Below, in pieces: positions 1 to 8,031 of a stretch of 53,048 nucleotides of DNA; position 1 is the stretch's first letter; the number at the start of each line of letters is the position of its first letter. The notes under the pieces were generated by a model. That model saw nothing but the letters and a program-made list of their open reading frames with translations, had not been told where the DNA came from and made no database searches. The position numbers and the translations under genes were made by a program. Source of the stretch: Actinomycetes bacterium (GTDB lineage: Bacteria > Actinomycetota > Acidimicrobiia > Acidimicrobiales > Ilumatobacteraceae); contig BJGC01000014.1 in the NCBI GenBank assembly GCA_014190235.1, forward strand, positions 1 through 53,048. Direction: 5' to 3'.

Positions 1-1425
1 GATGCAGTTGCTCGTTGGCATCGACTACTCGGTGATGATGTTCATTTTCTTACCGGGACAGACGAGCACGGTCTCAAAATTCAACAAGCGGCCGACTTAG
101 CGGGAGTAACGCCTCAGAAGTTTGCCGATGACATTGCGCCACTTTTTGAGCAGGCATGGAGACGACTGAATATTTCTTACACGGATTTTATTCGCACAAC
201 TGAAGATCGCCATCGAGTTGGTGTCAATAAATTGCTCCAAGCATGTTTTGATGCGGGCGATATTGAACTCGATAAATATAGTGGTCTTTATTGCGTGGCA
301 TGCGAGGCGTATTACACCGAAGAAGAAGCGCAAAATAACATCTGTCCAATACATAAAAAACCAGTGGACCGAGTAGAAGAAGAAAACTATTTCTTTCGCT
401 TGTCACGCTTTGAAGATCGCTTGCTGAAGTGGTATTCCGACCATGCCGGGGCTGTCGTACCAGAGCATCGCGTCAATGAGGTCACTGGCTTCATCAAACA
501 AGGACTGAACGACTTCTCGGTGAGCCGCAAAACGCTCAAGTGGGGAATCCCGCTCCCCTTCGATGACTCCCATGTGGCGTACGTGTGGTTTGACGCCTTG
601 GCCAACTACATCACGGCGCTTGGGTACGGATCAGATGATGAATCTTTATTTGAAAAATATTGGCCCGTCAATCATCATCTCATCGGTAAAGATATTTTGC
701 GTTTCCATTGCATCTATTGGCCCGCCATGCTGATGTCTGCTGGCATTGAACCACCCGCAGGATGGGCTGTCGGCGGCTGGCTCCTTGTCGGAGGCGAAAA
801 AATGAGCAAGACATCTGGCAATGTGGTTGACCCACTTGATCTTGTTGATGATGTCGGTGTTGATGCCTTTCGTTATTACGTTTTAGCCAACACGAACTAT
901 GGCAATGATGGTGATTTCACGTACGAAGGTTTGATTGGTCGTTACAACTCAGACCTTGCCAATAACTTGGGCAATCTCACCGCACGCATTGCCACTGTTA
1001 TTGAAAAAAAATGTGCAGGACTCGGAACAGCACCACGACAAGACAGTGCACTGGCAGCAATTGCACAACAGGCAGTTGCTGATGCCACTAGCCATTGGGC
1101 AAATGTGCAGCCGAGTAAAGCACTCGATGCGACATGGTCGCTGATTCGGGCAACAAATGCACATCTTGAAACACATGAGCCCTGGAAAGCAGAACCGGGC
1201 GTGGATCTTGATGCAGTCATGGGTGACGCACTTGAGGCATTGCGCATCATTGCAATCTTGTCGTACCCTGCGATGCCCGATACCGCCCAAGAGATTTGGC
1301 GTCGAATTGGTCTGGCCGGAAACATCCAAGACCAACGAATCCCGTCGTCAACTCAGTGGGGCGGATACCAAGCCGGACATGCAGTTCTTAAGGGTGACTC
1401 ACTGTTCCCTCGTCGCAAAGCGTGA
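1..1425 (+). CDS. metG: methionyl-tRNA synthetase, 5' end cut by window
   Basis: Charges tRNA-Met with methionine in the cytoplasm. The frame is open from base 1, giving 474 visible residues. The start codon and the first part of the Rossmann fold lie outside the window. Early residues read FLTGTDEHG, a class I core signature. A zinc-knuckle region follows with CVAC and CPIH (near 292-345), and the KMSKT signature loop lies near 810-825. The protein ends soon after the helical anticodon-binding domain, so there is no appended C-terminal tRNA-binding domain. tatD follows after 9 bp, a common neighbour in Actinobacteria and Firmicutes. Family assignment is very secure. Confidence 0.97.
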   Translation, partial: DAVARWHRLLGDDVHFLTGTDEHGLKIQQAADLAGVTPQKFADDIAPLFEQAWRRLNISYTDFIRTTEDRHRVGVNKLLQACFDAGDIELDKYSGLYCVACEAYYTEEEAQNNICPIHKKPVDRVEEENYFFRLSRFEDRLLKWYSDHAGAVVPEHRVNEVTGFIKQGLNDFSVSRKTLKWGIPLPFDDSHVAYVWFDALANYITALGYGSDDESLFEKYWPVNHHLIGKDILRFHCIYWPAMLMSAGIEPPAGWAVGGWLLVGGEKMSKTSGNVVDPLDLVDDVGVDAFRYYVLANTNYGNDGDFTYEGLIGRYNSDLANNLGNLTARIATVIEKKCAGLGTAPRQDSALAAIAQQAVADATSHWANVQPSKALDATWSLIRATNAHLETHEPWKAEPGVDLDAVMGDALEALRIIAILSYPAMPDTAQEIWRRIGLAGNIQDQRIPSSTQWGGYQAGHAVLKGDSLFPRRKA

Positions 1426-1434
1426 TGGTGCGCC

Positions 1435-2196
1435 ATGAAATGGACCGATACTCACTGTCATATTCTTGACGACAAGATGTCGGTGTCGGCCGACGACACT
1501 CTCGCTGCTGCTCGCCTTGCAGATGTCCATCGATTTATCGTCATCGGAACAGACGAGCAAACAAGTACCGCTGCTATTGAACTTGCATCACGACATAAAG
1601 ACGTGTGGGCAACAGTTGGTTTGCACCCACACGATGCAGTGCTCGGAACGCACACAGTTCAACACTTAGTGCCCTCGCCGCGCGTTGTTGCAGTCGGCGA
1701 ATGCGGACTTGATTATTTTTACGAGCATTCACCCCGTGATGTGCAACGACAAGTTTTTGCCGAACACATCGCTCTCGCCAAACAGCACGATCTCACACTT
1801 GTCATCCATACGCGAGACGCATGGGATGACACTTTTGATGTGTTGGATGCTGAAGGAATTCCTGAGCGAACTGTCTTGCACTGTTTTACTGGTGGTCCAG
1901 ATGAGGCTCGCCGATGTCTAGACCGTGGAGCATTTTTGTCGTTCAGCGGAATCGTGACATTTAAAAACTCTGCAGATAATCAGGCTGCGGCCCGAATGTG
2001 TCCTCTTGACAGACTTCTTATTGAAACTGATAGTCCTTATCTGGCACCTGCTCCACATCGTGGACGTCCAAACCAGCCGGCGTTTGTGGGCGTGGTGGGT
2101 ACTGCCATTGCAGACCTCCGAGGCCAGCACCCAGCATCAATTGCCGAATCAACAAGTGCGACCGCGCTCCTTGCGTTCCCAGGAATTGGTTCGTAG
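1435..2196 (+). CDS. tatD: TatD family metal-dependent deoxyribonuclease
   Basis: Predicted cytoplasmic TIM-barrel metallohydrolase of the TatD family, whose members are 3'-5' DNA exonucleases or D-aminoacyl-tRNA deacylase-like enzymes. The 253 residues have the usual length. Metal ligands are visible in order: DTHCH at residues 5-9, GECGLDYFYE mid-protein, HTRD, HCFTGG and ETDSPYLAP. It starts at ATG 9 bp after metG and is probably cotranscribed with it. The metG-tatD-rsmA-ispE order is conserved widely in Gram-positive bacteria. Physiological substrate is not settled for the family. Confidence 0.93.
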   Translation: MKWTDTHCHILDDKMSVSADDTLAAARLADVHRFIVIGTDEQTSTAAIELASRHKDVWATVGLHPHDAVLGTHTVQHLVPSPRVVAVGECGLDYFYEHSPRDVQRQVFAEHIALAKQHDLTLVIHTRDAWDDTFDVLDAEGIPERTVLHCFTGGPDEARRCLDRGAFLSFSGIVTFKNSADNQAAARMCPLDRLLIETDSPYLAPAPHRGRPNQPAFVGVVGTAIADLRGQHPASIAESTSATALLAFPGIGS

Positions 2197-2205
2197 CGTT
2201 AACTC

Positions 2206-2718
2206 GTGAACTTGTCTCGTATCGATCGCAATCGAATGGTTGCCGCTGGCATTTTGACGGCGATTGTGTTGCCTCTTGCCTGGATCGCCGGCGGATCCAC
2301 TGAGCCAACCGAGGCAACTATTGCCACGACAGCGCCAGCAACAACAACAACTCTTGATACCGGACTTTCTTCGAGTGCCAACGCAGACTCAGCAGCAAAT
2401 CTTGAAGGACCAACTGCACTCGTCCAAACAGGAACCGGGCAAATTGCCTACCCAGCACAAACTCCGATCAACTCGTTGCGTGGTCGCGCTACTTTTAAAC
2501 GCTTCCCCGACTCTGCTGTCACTGGTTGTGCCACAAGTGCTGTGCCTTTGGGGACCGAGGTCACTGTCTTGAATCTCAACAACGGTCGCAAAGTAAAATG
2601 TATCAATATCAATATTGGATACATTCCATCTGGCGCAGACATCGTGGTGCACACGGGGCTGTTTGAAAATTTGGCCAACCTGATTGATGCCCCGCTGCCA
2701 GTCGAGTTGCGCTGGTGA
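2206..2718 (+). CDS. membrane-anchored or secreted double-psi beta-barrel (RlpA-like) protein
   Basis: 170 residues beginning at GTG. A hydrophobic segment at about residues 10-27 could be a signal peptide or anchor. A Thr/Ala/Ser-rich linker follows, then a C-terminal domain with the pattern VTVLNLNNGRKVKC and GYIPSGADIVVHTGLFENLA, typical of double-psi beta-barrel domains as in RlpA, Rpf-linked and 3D proteins. Such domains often act on or bind peptidoglycan in the envelope. In other actinobacteria the same slot between tatD and rsmA is taken by a resuscitation-promoting-factor-type protein, which suggests a cell wall role here. No lysozyme-like Rpf domain is visible. Its TGA overlaps the GTG start of rsmA. 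Confidence 0.75.
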   Translation: MNLSRIDRNRMVAAGILTAIVLPLAWIAGGSTEPTEATIATTAPATTTTLDTGLSSSANADSAANLEGPTALVQTGTGQIAYPAQTPINSLRGRATFKRFPDSAVTGCATSAVPLGTEVTVLNLNNGRKVKCININIGYIPSGADIVVHTGLFENLANLIDAPLPVELRW

Positions 2719-3545
2719 CACTTACTCACGCACACATTTCCGCGCAACTGCACGCTGCTGGATTGTCTCCGCGACGCGCACTTGGACAGAACTTCGTCGT
2801 CGATGCCAACACAGTGCGGCGCATTGCACGACTGTGCGGAGTCGGCCCATCTGACAGTGTGCTGGAGATCGGTGCAGGTCTTGGTTCACTCACGCTCGCG
2901 CTGGCAGAAAGTGGCGCTCAGATCACTGCTATTGAGATTGATGAAACAATTGTTCCGCTCTTGCGAGACAATGTTGCGCAGTGTCCAAATGTCACCGTTG
3001 TCCAAGCAGATGCAATGACAATTGATTGGTCCCAACTAGCAGATCCGTCACGTGCGTGGCACCTTGTTGCAAACTTGCCGTACAACGTTGCGACGCCCAT
3101 GATTGCCGACATTCTTGACACGGTTCCTCAAATAAAAGAATTCTTCGTCATGGTGCAGCGAGAAGTTGGTGAACGTCTTGCTGGGGCCCCACGAACCAAG
3201 GCATATGGTGCTGTCAGCGTAAAAGTAGCGTTCTGGGGACGCGCTGAAGTCGTCGGAATGGTGCCAGCATCAGTGTTTTTGCCAAAACCCAATGTTGAAT
3301 CTGCCCTTGTTCGCATAGTGCGTCATGACCAACCACTTGACCCAAGTGTTCGTCCAACAGAATTATTTTCTCTTGTCAGAACTGGGTTTGCAAAACGACG
3401 AAAAATGTTGCGAGGCGCGTTAGCAGGTCTCGTTACTCAAGCTCAGTTCAATACAGCCGGTATCGAATCAACTGCACGAGCAGAAGAACTGTCGGTGCAT
3501 GACTGGATTCGCCTCTACAAAGTTCTGTACGCGGAGCACACATGA
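2715..3545 (+). CDS. rsmA: 16S rRNA dimethyladenosine transferase RsmA/KsgA
   Basis: Methylates two adjacent adenines near the 3' end of 16S rRNA using S-adenosylmethionine, a late step in 30S assembly. 276 residues, normal length. Visible motifs are RALGQNFVVD at the N terminus, the SAM-binding GAGLGSLT near residue 53, and the catalytic NLPYNVATP motif near residue 119. The GTG start overlaps the preceding stop by 4 bp, and the stop overlaps ispE by 4 bp, so translation of the three genes is probably coupled. Confidence 0.96.
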   Translation: MTLTHAHISAQLHAAGLSPRRALGQNFVVDANTVRRIARLCGVGPSDSVLEIGAGLGSLTLALAESGAQITAIEIDETIVPLLRDNVAQCPNVTVVQADAMTIDWSQLADPSRAWHLVANLPYNVATPMIADILDTVPQIKEFFVMVQREVGERLAGAPRTKAYGAVSVKVAFWGRAEVVGMVPASVFLPKPNVESALVRIVRHDQPLDPSVRPTELFSLVRTGFAKRRKMLRGALAGLVTQAQFNTAGIESTARAEELSVHDWIRLYKVLYAEHT

Positions 3546-4279
3546 CCGATGTTATGCAGGCTCACGCCAAACTCACATTGTCGCTACGCATCACTGGTGC
3601 GCGCGCAGATGGTTTACACACAATTGATGCGCATATGGTGAGCCTCGCCCTGCATGACACGCTCACAATCACTCCTGGTTCGCACGGAATCACTCTTGGA
3701 GGCCCATTTGCTACCGGAGTTCCGACCGACGAAACAAATCTGGTTCATAAAGCTCTGCAGTTGGCAAACATCAGTGCCGCAATACACATCGAAAAAAATA
3801 TTCCTGCTGGAGGTGGACTTGGTGGCGGTTCAACAGATGCTGCTGGCGTGTTGCGCTGGGCCGGCTTCACAGATCTAGTGGCAGCAAGCGCGATAGGTGC
3901 AGACGTTGCTTTTTGCATGGTTGGGGGCAATGCCCAGGTCACTGGTATCGGAGAAATCATCACGCCGTTGGCGCCGCTCGCCAGTGACATCACACTGATT
4001 ATTCCCCCACTTCATGTGTCGACAGCACTGGTGTACGCAGCGTGGGACGAACTTAAATCACCTCATCATGAATCGGGCAACGATCTTGAGCCTGCCGCAA
4101 TCGCGGTATGCCCTGACCTTGCGCTCTGGAAAAATCGCATCACAGAGGTGCTCGGATACGCTCCCACGTTGGCAGGGTCTGGTGCAACGTGGTTTGTCAA
4201 GGGCCACCAAACCCACCTTGTCCATGCGCTTCCTGAGGCTTCTGTGGTGATGACTTCAACAAACGCAGTGACGCACTAG
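3542..4279 (+). CDS. ispE: 4-diphosphocytidyl-2-C-methyl-D-erythritol kinase
   Basis: Phosphorylates CDP-methylerythritol in the non-mevalonate isoprenoid pathway. It belongs to the GHMP kinase family: the ATP-binding motif PAGGGLGGGSTDA is near residue 88, and the third GHMP motif appears as GSGATWF near the C terminus. At 245 residues it is shorter than the usual 280-310, with a compact C-terminal domain. It overlaps rsmA by ATGA. uppP, which recycles the C55 isoprenoid carrier, is also in this window (50.2-51.0 kb) but is not linked. Confidence 0.92.
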   Translation: MTDVMQAHAKLTLSLRITGARADGLHTIDAHMVSLALHDTLTITPGSHGITLGGPFATGVPTDETNLVHKALQLANISAAIHIEKNIPAGGGLGGGSTDAAGVLRWAGFTDLVAASAIGADVAFCMVGGNAQVTGIGEIITPLAPLASDITLIIPPLHVSTALVYAAWDELKSPHHESGNDLEPAAIAVCPDLALWKNRITEVLGYAPTLAGSGATWFVKGHQTHLVHALPEASVVMTSTNAVTH

Positions 4280-4301
4280 CAAGTCAGTCAAGAAGAACGG
4301 G

Positions 4302-4394
4302 TTACTTGCGGCGTTGATGGCGCGTGCGTCGGAGCATCTTTTTGTGCTTTTTCTTGCGCATGCGCTTGCGGCGTTTTTTGATTAGCGAACCCAT
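4302..4394 (-). CDS. small ribosomal protein bS22-like, 30 residues
   Basis: A very short, extremely basic ORF on the minus strand, starting MGSLIKKRRKRM and ending RTRHQRRK before TAA. The sequence closely resembles the roughly 33-residue actinobacterial proteins with an AURKAIP1/COX24-type motif that were found as bS22 in mycobacterial 30S subunits. It lies tail to tail with ispE (22 bp gap) and divergent from tRNA-Gln. A TAGGTT hexamer lies 10 nt before its ATG, suggesting a nearly leaderless transcript. Short-ORF cutoffs would miss it. The family match rests on recalled sequence, but length, composition and N terminus all agree. Confidence 0.9.
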   Translation of the reverse strand: MGSLIKKRRKRMRKKKHKKMLRRTRHQRRK

Positions 4395-4404
4395 AAGAGG
4401 AAAT

Positions 4405-4410
4405 AACCTA
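4405..4410 (-). promoter_or_regulatory. probable -10 element of bS22
   Basis: Reads TAGGTT on the minus strand, 10 nt before the ATG. The predicted transcript would have a leader of only a few nucleotides, and no Shine-Dalgarno sequence is visible. Confidence 0.5.
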
Positions 4411-4458
4411 TCGTGACCGAAGTGCTTTTAGGAAAATCCGCTACCGTTTAGTTGTCTT

Positions 4459-4529
4459 TCCGAGGTCGTTCAATGGCAGGACAGCGGGTTTTGGTCCCGT
4501 TAATAGGGGTTCGAGTCCTCTCCTCGGAA
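4459..4529 (+). tRNA. tRNA-Gln (anticodon TTG)
   Basis: A complete cloverleaf can be drawn. The acceptor stem pairs TCCGAGG with CCTCGGA. The anticodon stem GCGGG/CCCGT encloses loop TTTTGGT with anticodon TTG at 4491-4493. The T arm contains GGTTCGAGTCC. No CCA is encoded. It lies between bS22 and glmU. End positions could be off by one base. Confidence 0.95.
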
Positions 4530-4571
4530 CAAATGCCCTCATGGGTTCACACTCATGGGGCTCGTTCTTGC

Positions 4572-4577
4572 TAGAAC
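4572..4577 (+). promoter_or_regulatory. possible -10 element of glmU
   Basis: TAGAAC followed by 6 nt and then the glmU ATG. The sixth base is C rather than T, so this is a weaker match to the TANNNT pattern seen before other genes here. Confidence 0.35.
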
Positions 4578-4583
4578 TTTGCC

Positions 4584-5666
4584 ATGCCAATTGCTGCCAT
4601 CGTCCTCGCTGCTGGCGAGGGAACCCGCATGAAGTCGGCACGACCAAAGCCATTGCACCTCATCTGTGGGCGTCCGATGGTATTGCATGTCATCCATGCG
4701 CTTGTCGAACTTGATATTGAAAGAACCGTTGTTGTCGTTGGGCATGCGGCCGAACGAGTCACAAAAAAAGTACAAGAGCAGGCACCTGATTGGGCCAATG
4801 TCTCATTTGTTGAACAACGCGTGCAGCGCGGAACAGGTGATGCCACAATTGTTGGACTTGCGTCTTTTGCCAACGACGACATTGATGACACATCAACTGT
4901 GTTGGTATTGCCTGGCGATACTCCACTCTTGCGACCAGAAACAATTTCTGCATTGGTATCGGCTCACGAACAAAGTGGCAATGCAGCAACACTGTTGTCG
5001 ACCGTGGTGACCGACCCGAGTGGCTATGGGCGCATTGTGCGTGGTCGTAATGGTCGTATCGTTCGCATCGTTGAACAAAAAGACGCCACTCTCGAAGAAG
5101 AAGCAATCACTGAAATCAACACCAGCATCTATGCGTTTCGGCGCGACCTGCTGGGGCCAGCACTGCGGCGTATCTCAAATAATAATTCTCAGGCTGAGTA
5201 CTACCTGACGGATGTCATCGAGGGGCTCGCCGCGATGGGTCATCCAATCGGTTCATTGCAAGCAACCCCACATGAGACGGCAGGGGTAAACGACCGCTGG
5301 CAACTGAGCCTCGCTGAGGCTGAGTTGCGAGCCCGAATCAACAAGAACTGGCTAATGCATGGCGTCACCATGCTCGATTCTCAACACACATTCATTGACG
5401 TGACCGTCACTATTGGTCGTGATGTGACGTTGTATCCGGGCACCATTTTGCAGGGAGACACCATAATCGGAGAGGGATCGGAGATCGGCCCCAACACCAG
5501 GCTCTCGGACTGCGTTGTCGGCTCAGGATCGATTGTGCAAAACACGGTCGGGCGAGAATCTGAGATTGGCACCGATGCAGTCGTCGGGCCCTTTGCATCG
5601 CTGCCTCCAGGGAGCAGCGTGAGCAACGGCCAACACACCGGTGCGTTCTACACTGGACAACCATGA
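4584..5666 (+). CDS. glmU: GlmU-type UDP-GlcNAc pyrophosphorylase with shortened C-terminal acetyltransferase domain
   Basis: The N-terminal domain (about residues 1-225) is a complete nucleotidyltransferase: LAAGEGTRMKSARPKPLH is the nucleotide-binding loop. It should form UDP-N-acetylglucosamine from GlcNAc-1-phosphate and UTP. A left-handed beta-helix follows (from about residue 255), but the protein stops at residue 360, just after GPFASLPPGSSV and HTGAFY. In standard GlmU (about 450 residues) the catalytic acetyltransferase residues lie after this point. The next gene begins 4 bp before the stop, and no frame there encodes the missing coils, so this is not a simple frameshift. The acetyltransferase activity is therefore doubtful. 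prs follows with ATGA overlap, a common pairing. Confidence 0.88.
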   Translation: MPIAAIVLAAGEGTRMKSARPKPLHLICGRPMVLHVIHALVELDIERTVVVVGHAAERVTKKVQEQAPDWANVSFVEQRVQRGTGDATIVGLASFANDDIDDTSTVLVLPGDTPLLRPETISALVSAHEQSGNAATLLSTVVTDPSGYGRIVRGRNGRIVRIVEQKDATLEEEAITEINTSIYAFRRDLLGPALRRISNNNSQAEYYLTDVIEGLAAMGHPIGSLQATPHETAGVNDRWQLSLAEAELRARINKNWLMHGVTMLDSQHTFIDVTVTIGRDVTLYPGTILQGDTIIGEGSEIGPNTRLSDCVVGSGSIVQNTVGRESEIGTDAVVGPFASLPPGSSVSNGQHTGAFYTGQP

Positions 5667-6667
5667 GCCCTCCTCTAGAAAAAGTCACCACGAAGCGGAT
5701 GTCGCTCTACACGGGTCGCACGCATCCAGCGTTAGCAGCAGAAGTCGCTCAGCACCTTGGCATTCAACTTGGCGATGCCCATATCTCCGAGTTTGCCAAC
5801 GGTGAATTGCGACCTCGCTTTGGAGAAAGCATTCGCGGTGGCGATATTTTCATTATGCAAACGCATTTCGGAATCGATGGACGCTCAATCAATGACTCAA
5901 TCATGGAGCAACTCATCATGATTGATACTGCGTATCGCGCATCGGCCAAACGCATCACTGCAGTGTGTCCGTTTTACGGTTATGCACGTCAAGATCGCAA
6001 AGCTGAGGGACGCGAACCAATCACTGCTCGTCTCATAGCAGACATGTTCAAAGCAGCGGGTGCAACTCGCATGGTGTCTCTTGACCTGCACAGTGGCCAG
6101 ATTCAAGGATTTTTCTCTGGCCCTGTTGACCACCTCACCGCATTGCCCGTACTCGAAGACTATGTTCGCAAAAATGCCGACCAAGATGTTGTCATCGTGT
6201 CGCCAGATGCTGGTCGAGTCAAAGTGGCAGAACGTTTTGCCCAACACTTGTCAGACAAAAACGCCGACGTCGCGTTCATTAACAAACGTCGACCGAAAGG
6301 AACCACCAATATCGCTGAGGCCAAAGAAGTCATCGGAGACGTCGAAGGTCGCCTCTGTATTTTGGCTGACGACATGATCGATACCGGCGGAACGATTGTG
6401 TCGGCCTCAGAACTATTGTTGGCTCGCGGAGCCAAAGAGGTGTGGGCAATGGCTACTCACGGAGTTCTTTCGGGCCCCGCGGTCGAACGCCTTGAAAAAT
6501 CTTCAATCAGCCGCGTGGTGCTGACCAACACATTGCCTCTTGCCTCGGACAAAGTATTTTCCAAGTTAGAAGTGCTCTCCGTGGCTAAAATCATCGCCGA
6601 AGCCCTTTCGGCGGTCTTTGATGAGACCAGTGTCAGCGACCTATTCGGCGGAGAAAACCAGTCCTAA
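5663..6667 (+). CDS. prs: ribose-phosphate pyrophosphokinase
   Basis: Makes PRPP from ribose-5-phosphate and ATP for nucleotide, His and Trp synthesis. 334 residues if translation starts at the ATG overlapping the glmU stop. An alternative ATG at 5699 would remove a 12-residue extension and give the more usual N terminus MSLYTGR. Visible motifs are the ATP-binding YGYARQDRK region and the PRPP-binding LADDMIDTGGT. Cytoplasmic. Coupled to glmU by a 4 bp overlap. Confidence 0.96.
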   Translation: MSPPLEKVTTKRMSLYTGRTHPALAAEVAQHLGIQLGDAHISEFANGELRPRFGESIRGGDIFIMQTHFGIDGRSINDSIMEQLIMIDTAYRASAKRITAVCPFYGYARQDRKAEGREPITARLIADMFKAAGATRMVSLDLHSGQIQGFFSGPVDHLTALPVLEDYVRKNADQDVVIVSPDAGRVKVAERFAQHLSDKNADVAFINKRRPKGTTNIAEAKEVIGDVEGRLCILADDMIDTGGTIVSASELLLARGAKEVWAMATHGVLSGPAVERLEKSSISRVVLTNTLPLASDKVFSKLEVLSVAKIIAEALSAVFDETSVSDLFGGENQS

Positions 6668-6708
6668 ATTCAGTCTCCCGAGAAGTGACGGTTCTTGGCT
6701 AATCGCCC

Positions 6709-6714
6709 TAGACT
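6709..6714 (+). promoter_or_regulatory. probable -10 element of rplY
   Basis: TAGACT, 8 nt before the chosen GTG start of rplY. No Shine-Dalgarno sequence is visible, which fits a leaderless mRNA. Confidence 0.5.
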
Positions 6715-6722
6715 TCAAAGCC

Positions 6723-7373
6723 GTGTCGAATACAACAACTCTCCAAGCCTCTACTGGGCGTGCCACTGGCAGTGCAACATCGCGTCGTCTGCGTGCCCAA
6801 GACAACATCCCTGCCGTCTTGTACGGTCACGGAATGCAAGCACTCACCATCAGCGTTGACCGCCGCGAGCTTCGTCTCGCGCTCTCAGGACCTGCCGGGG
6901 TCAACACCATCTTGCAACTCTCTGTCGATGGCAGTACATATCCCGCCATCATCAAAGAACTTCAGCGTCATCCTGTTCGCCGCAATGTGAGTCACATTGA
7001 CTTCTTGCAGATCAACATGACCGAAGAAATCACGGTTTCTGTACCCGTGCGCCTCGAAGGAATCGCCAAAGCAGTTGTTGCCGAAGGTGGCCTCGTTGAC
7101 GCAGCCGTCGACTCAATTGACTTGCGTACGACACCGCTGAACTTGCCAAACGAAATCGTGATTGACATTTCCGAGATGCATCCTCATGATGTCATCCACC
7201 TCTCTGATGTCGTGTTGCCTGCAGGAGTCGTTGCAGTTGGCGATGCAGACCTCGTCATCGTGACGGTTCTCGTCTTGCGCGGTGAAGCAACAGCCGCAGT
7301 CGTAGCCGCTGTACCTGAAGACGGTGCAGATCCTGCCGCTGTCGCTGCCCCCGCAGATGGTGCAGCCTCGTAG
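6723..7373 (+). CDS. rplY: 50S ribosomal protein bL25, CTC form
   Basis: Binds 5S rRNA in the large subunit. About 216 residues from the GTG at 6723. The open frame extends upstream into prs, but homology begins at TLQASTGRATGSATSRRLRAQDNIPAVLYGHG, with the typical bL25 core. The second TL5/CTC beta domain (about residues 95-180) is present, followed by an Ala/Asp/Pro-rich tail. A TAGACT hexamer just upstream supports this start. prs-rplY-pth is a conserved order in many bacteria. Confidence 0.92.
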   Translation: MSNTTTLQASTGRATGSATSRRLRAQDNIPAVLYGHGMQALTISVDRRELRLALSGPAGVNTILQLSVDGSTYPAIIKELQRHPVRRNVSHIDFLQINMTEEITVSVPVRLEGIAKAVVAEGGLVDAAVDSIDLRTTPLNLPNEIVIDISEMHPHDVIHLSDVVLPAGVVAVGDADLVIVTVLVLRGEATAAVVAAVPEDGADPAAVAAPADGAAS

Positions 7374-7408
7374 TTTCGGGCTACCACTCACTCTCCACTA
7401 ACAGGGCA

Positions 7409-7414
7409 TAGGTT
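7409..7414 (+). promoter_or_regulatory. probable -10 element of pth, leaderless
   Basis: TAGGTT ends 6 nt before the pth ATG. With normal -10 to start-site spacing, transcription would begin at the A of the start codon. Confidence 0.55.
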
Positions 7415-7420
7415 TGTTCC

Positions 7421-8029
7421 ATGGCCTTTCGTCGCACATCAACTGATTCTGGTGGCGCTCAGCGTTTCGTCATCGTTGGACTAGGAAATCCTGGCAAAGA
7501 ATACGCTCACACTCGACACAACATTGGTCAAGACACAGTTGAGTTGTTGGCCTCTCGGAAGTCTTCGAAATTAAAATCAACCCGAGACCGCGCACTCGTC
7601 GCCGAAACTCATTTTGATGCCGTGTCAGTGGTGTTAGCAGTGCCGATCACATTTATGAATGACTCCGGTGAGGCTGTCGGGCCACTGTGTCGCCGGTTCA
7701 AAATTTCTGACATGACCAAGATTATTGTTGTGCATGACGAGCTTGACCTCGAACCAGGAGTCGTACGCATCAAACAGGGTGGCGGACTTGCTGGCCATAA
7801 CGGACTCTCGTCGATCTCTCATCATCTTAAAACCAACGATTACATTCGCATTCGCGTCGGGATCGGAAAACCGAACAGCAAGCAACAAGGCGCTGATCAT
7901 GTTCTGAATCGAGTTCCTGCAGCAGAGCGAAAAATATTTGATGTTGCTATTGCTTTAGCCGCAGACGCCGCAGAGCTCATCGTCACGAGTGGCCTTGATG
8001 TCGCCATGCAACGCACCAACATCCGATAA
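7421..8029 (+). CDS. pth: peptidyl-tRNA hydrolase
   Basis: Releases tRNA from prematurely dropped peptidyl-tRNA. 202 residues. Motifs seen are VGLGNPGKEYAHTRHNIG (catalytic His in TRHN), PITFMNDSGEAV, and VVHDELDLEPG followed by GLAGHNGLSSI. A TAGGTT element at the start codon suggests its own leaderless promoter. It is followed after 2 bp by mfd, an order seen across many bacteria. Confidence 0.96.
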   Translation: MAFRRTSTDSGGAQRFVIVGLGNPGKEYAHTRHNIGQDTVELLASRKSSKLKSTRDRALVAETHFDAVSVVLAVPITFMNDSGEAVGPLCRRFKISDMTKIIVVHDELDLEPGVVRIKQGGGLAGHNGLSSISHHLKTNDYIRIRVGIGKPNSKQQGADHVLNRVPAAERKIFDVAIALAADAAELIVTSGLDVAMQRTNIR

Positions 8030-8031
8030 CA

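Noticed and set aside
5640-5720. Frameshift in glmU restoring the missing acetyltransferase coils
   Set aside because: Sequence after the stop is prs in all of its length, and no frame shows hexapeptide repeats.
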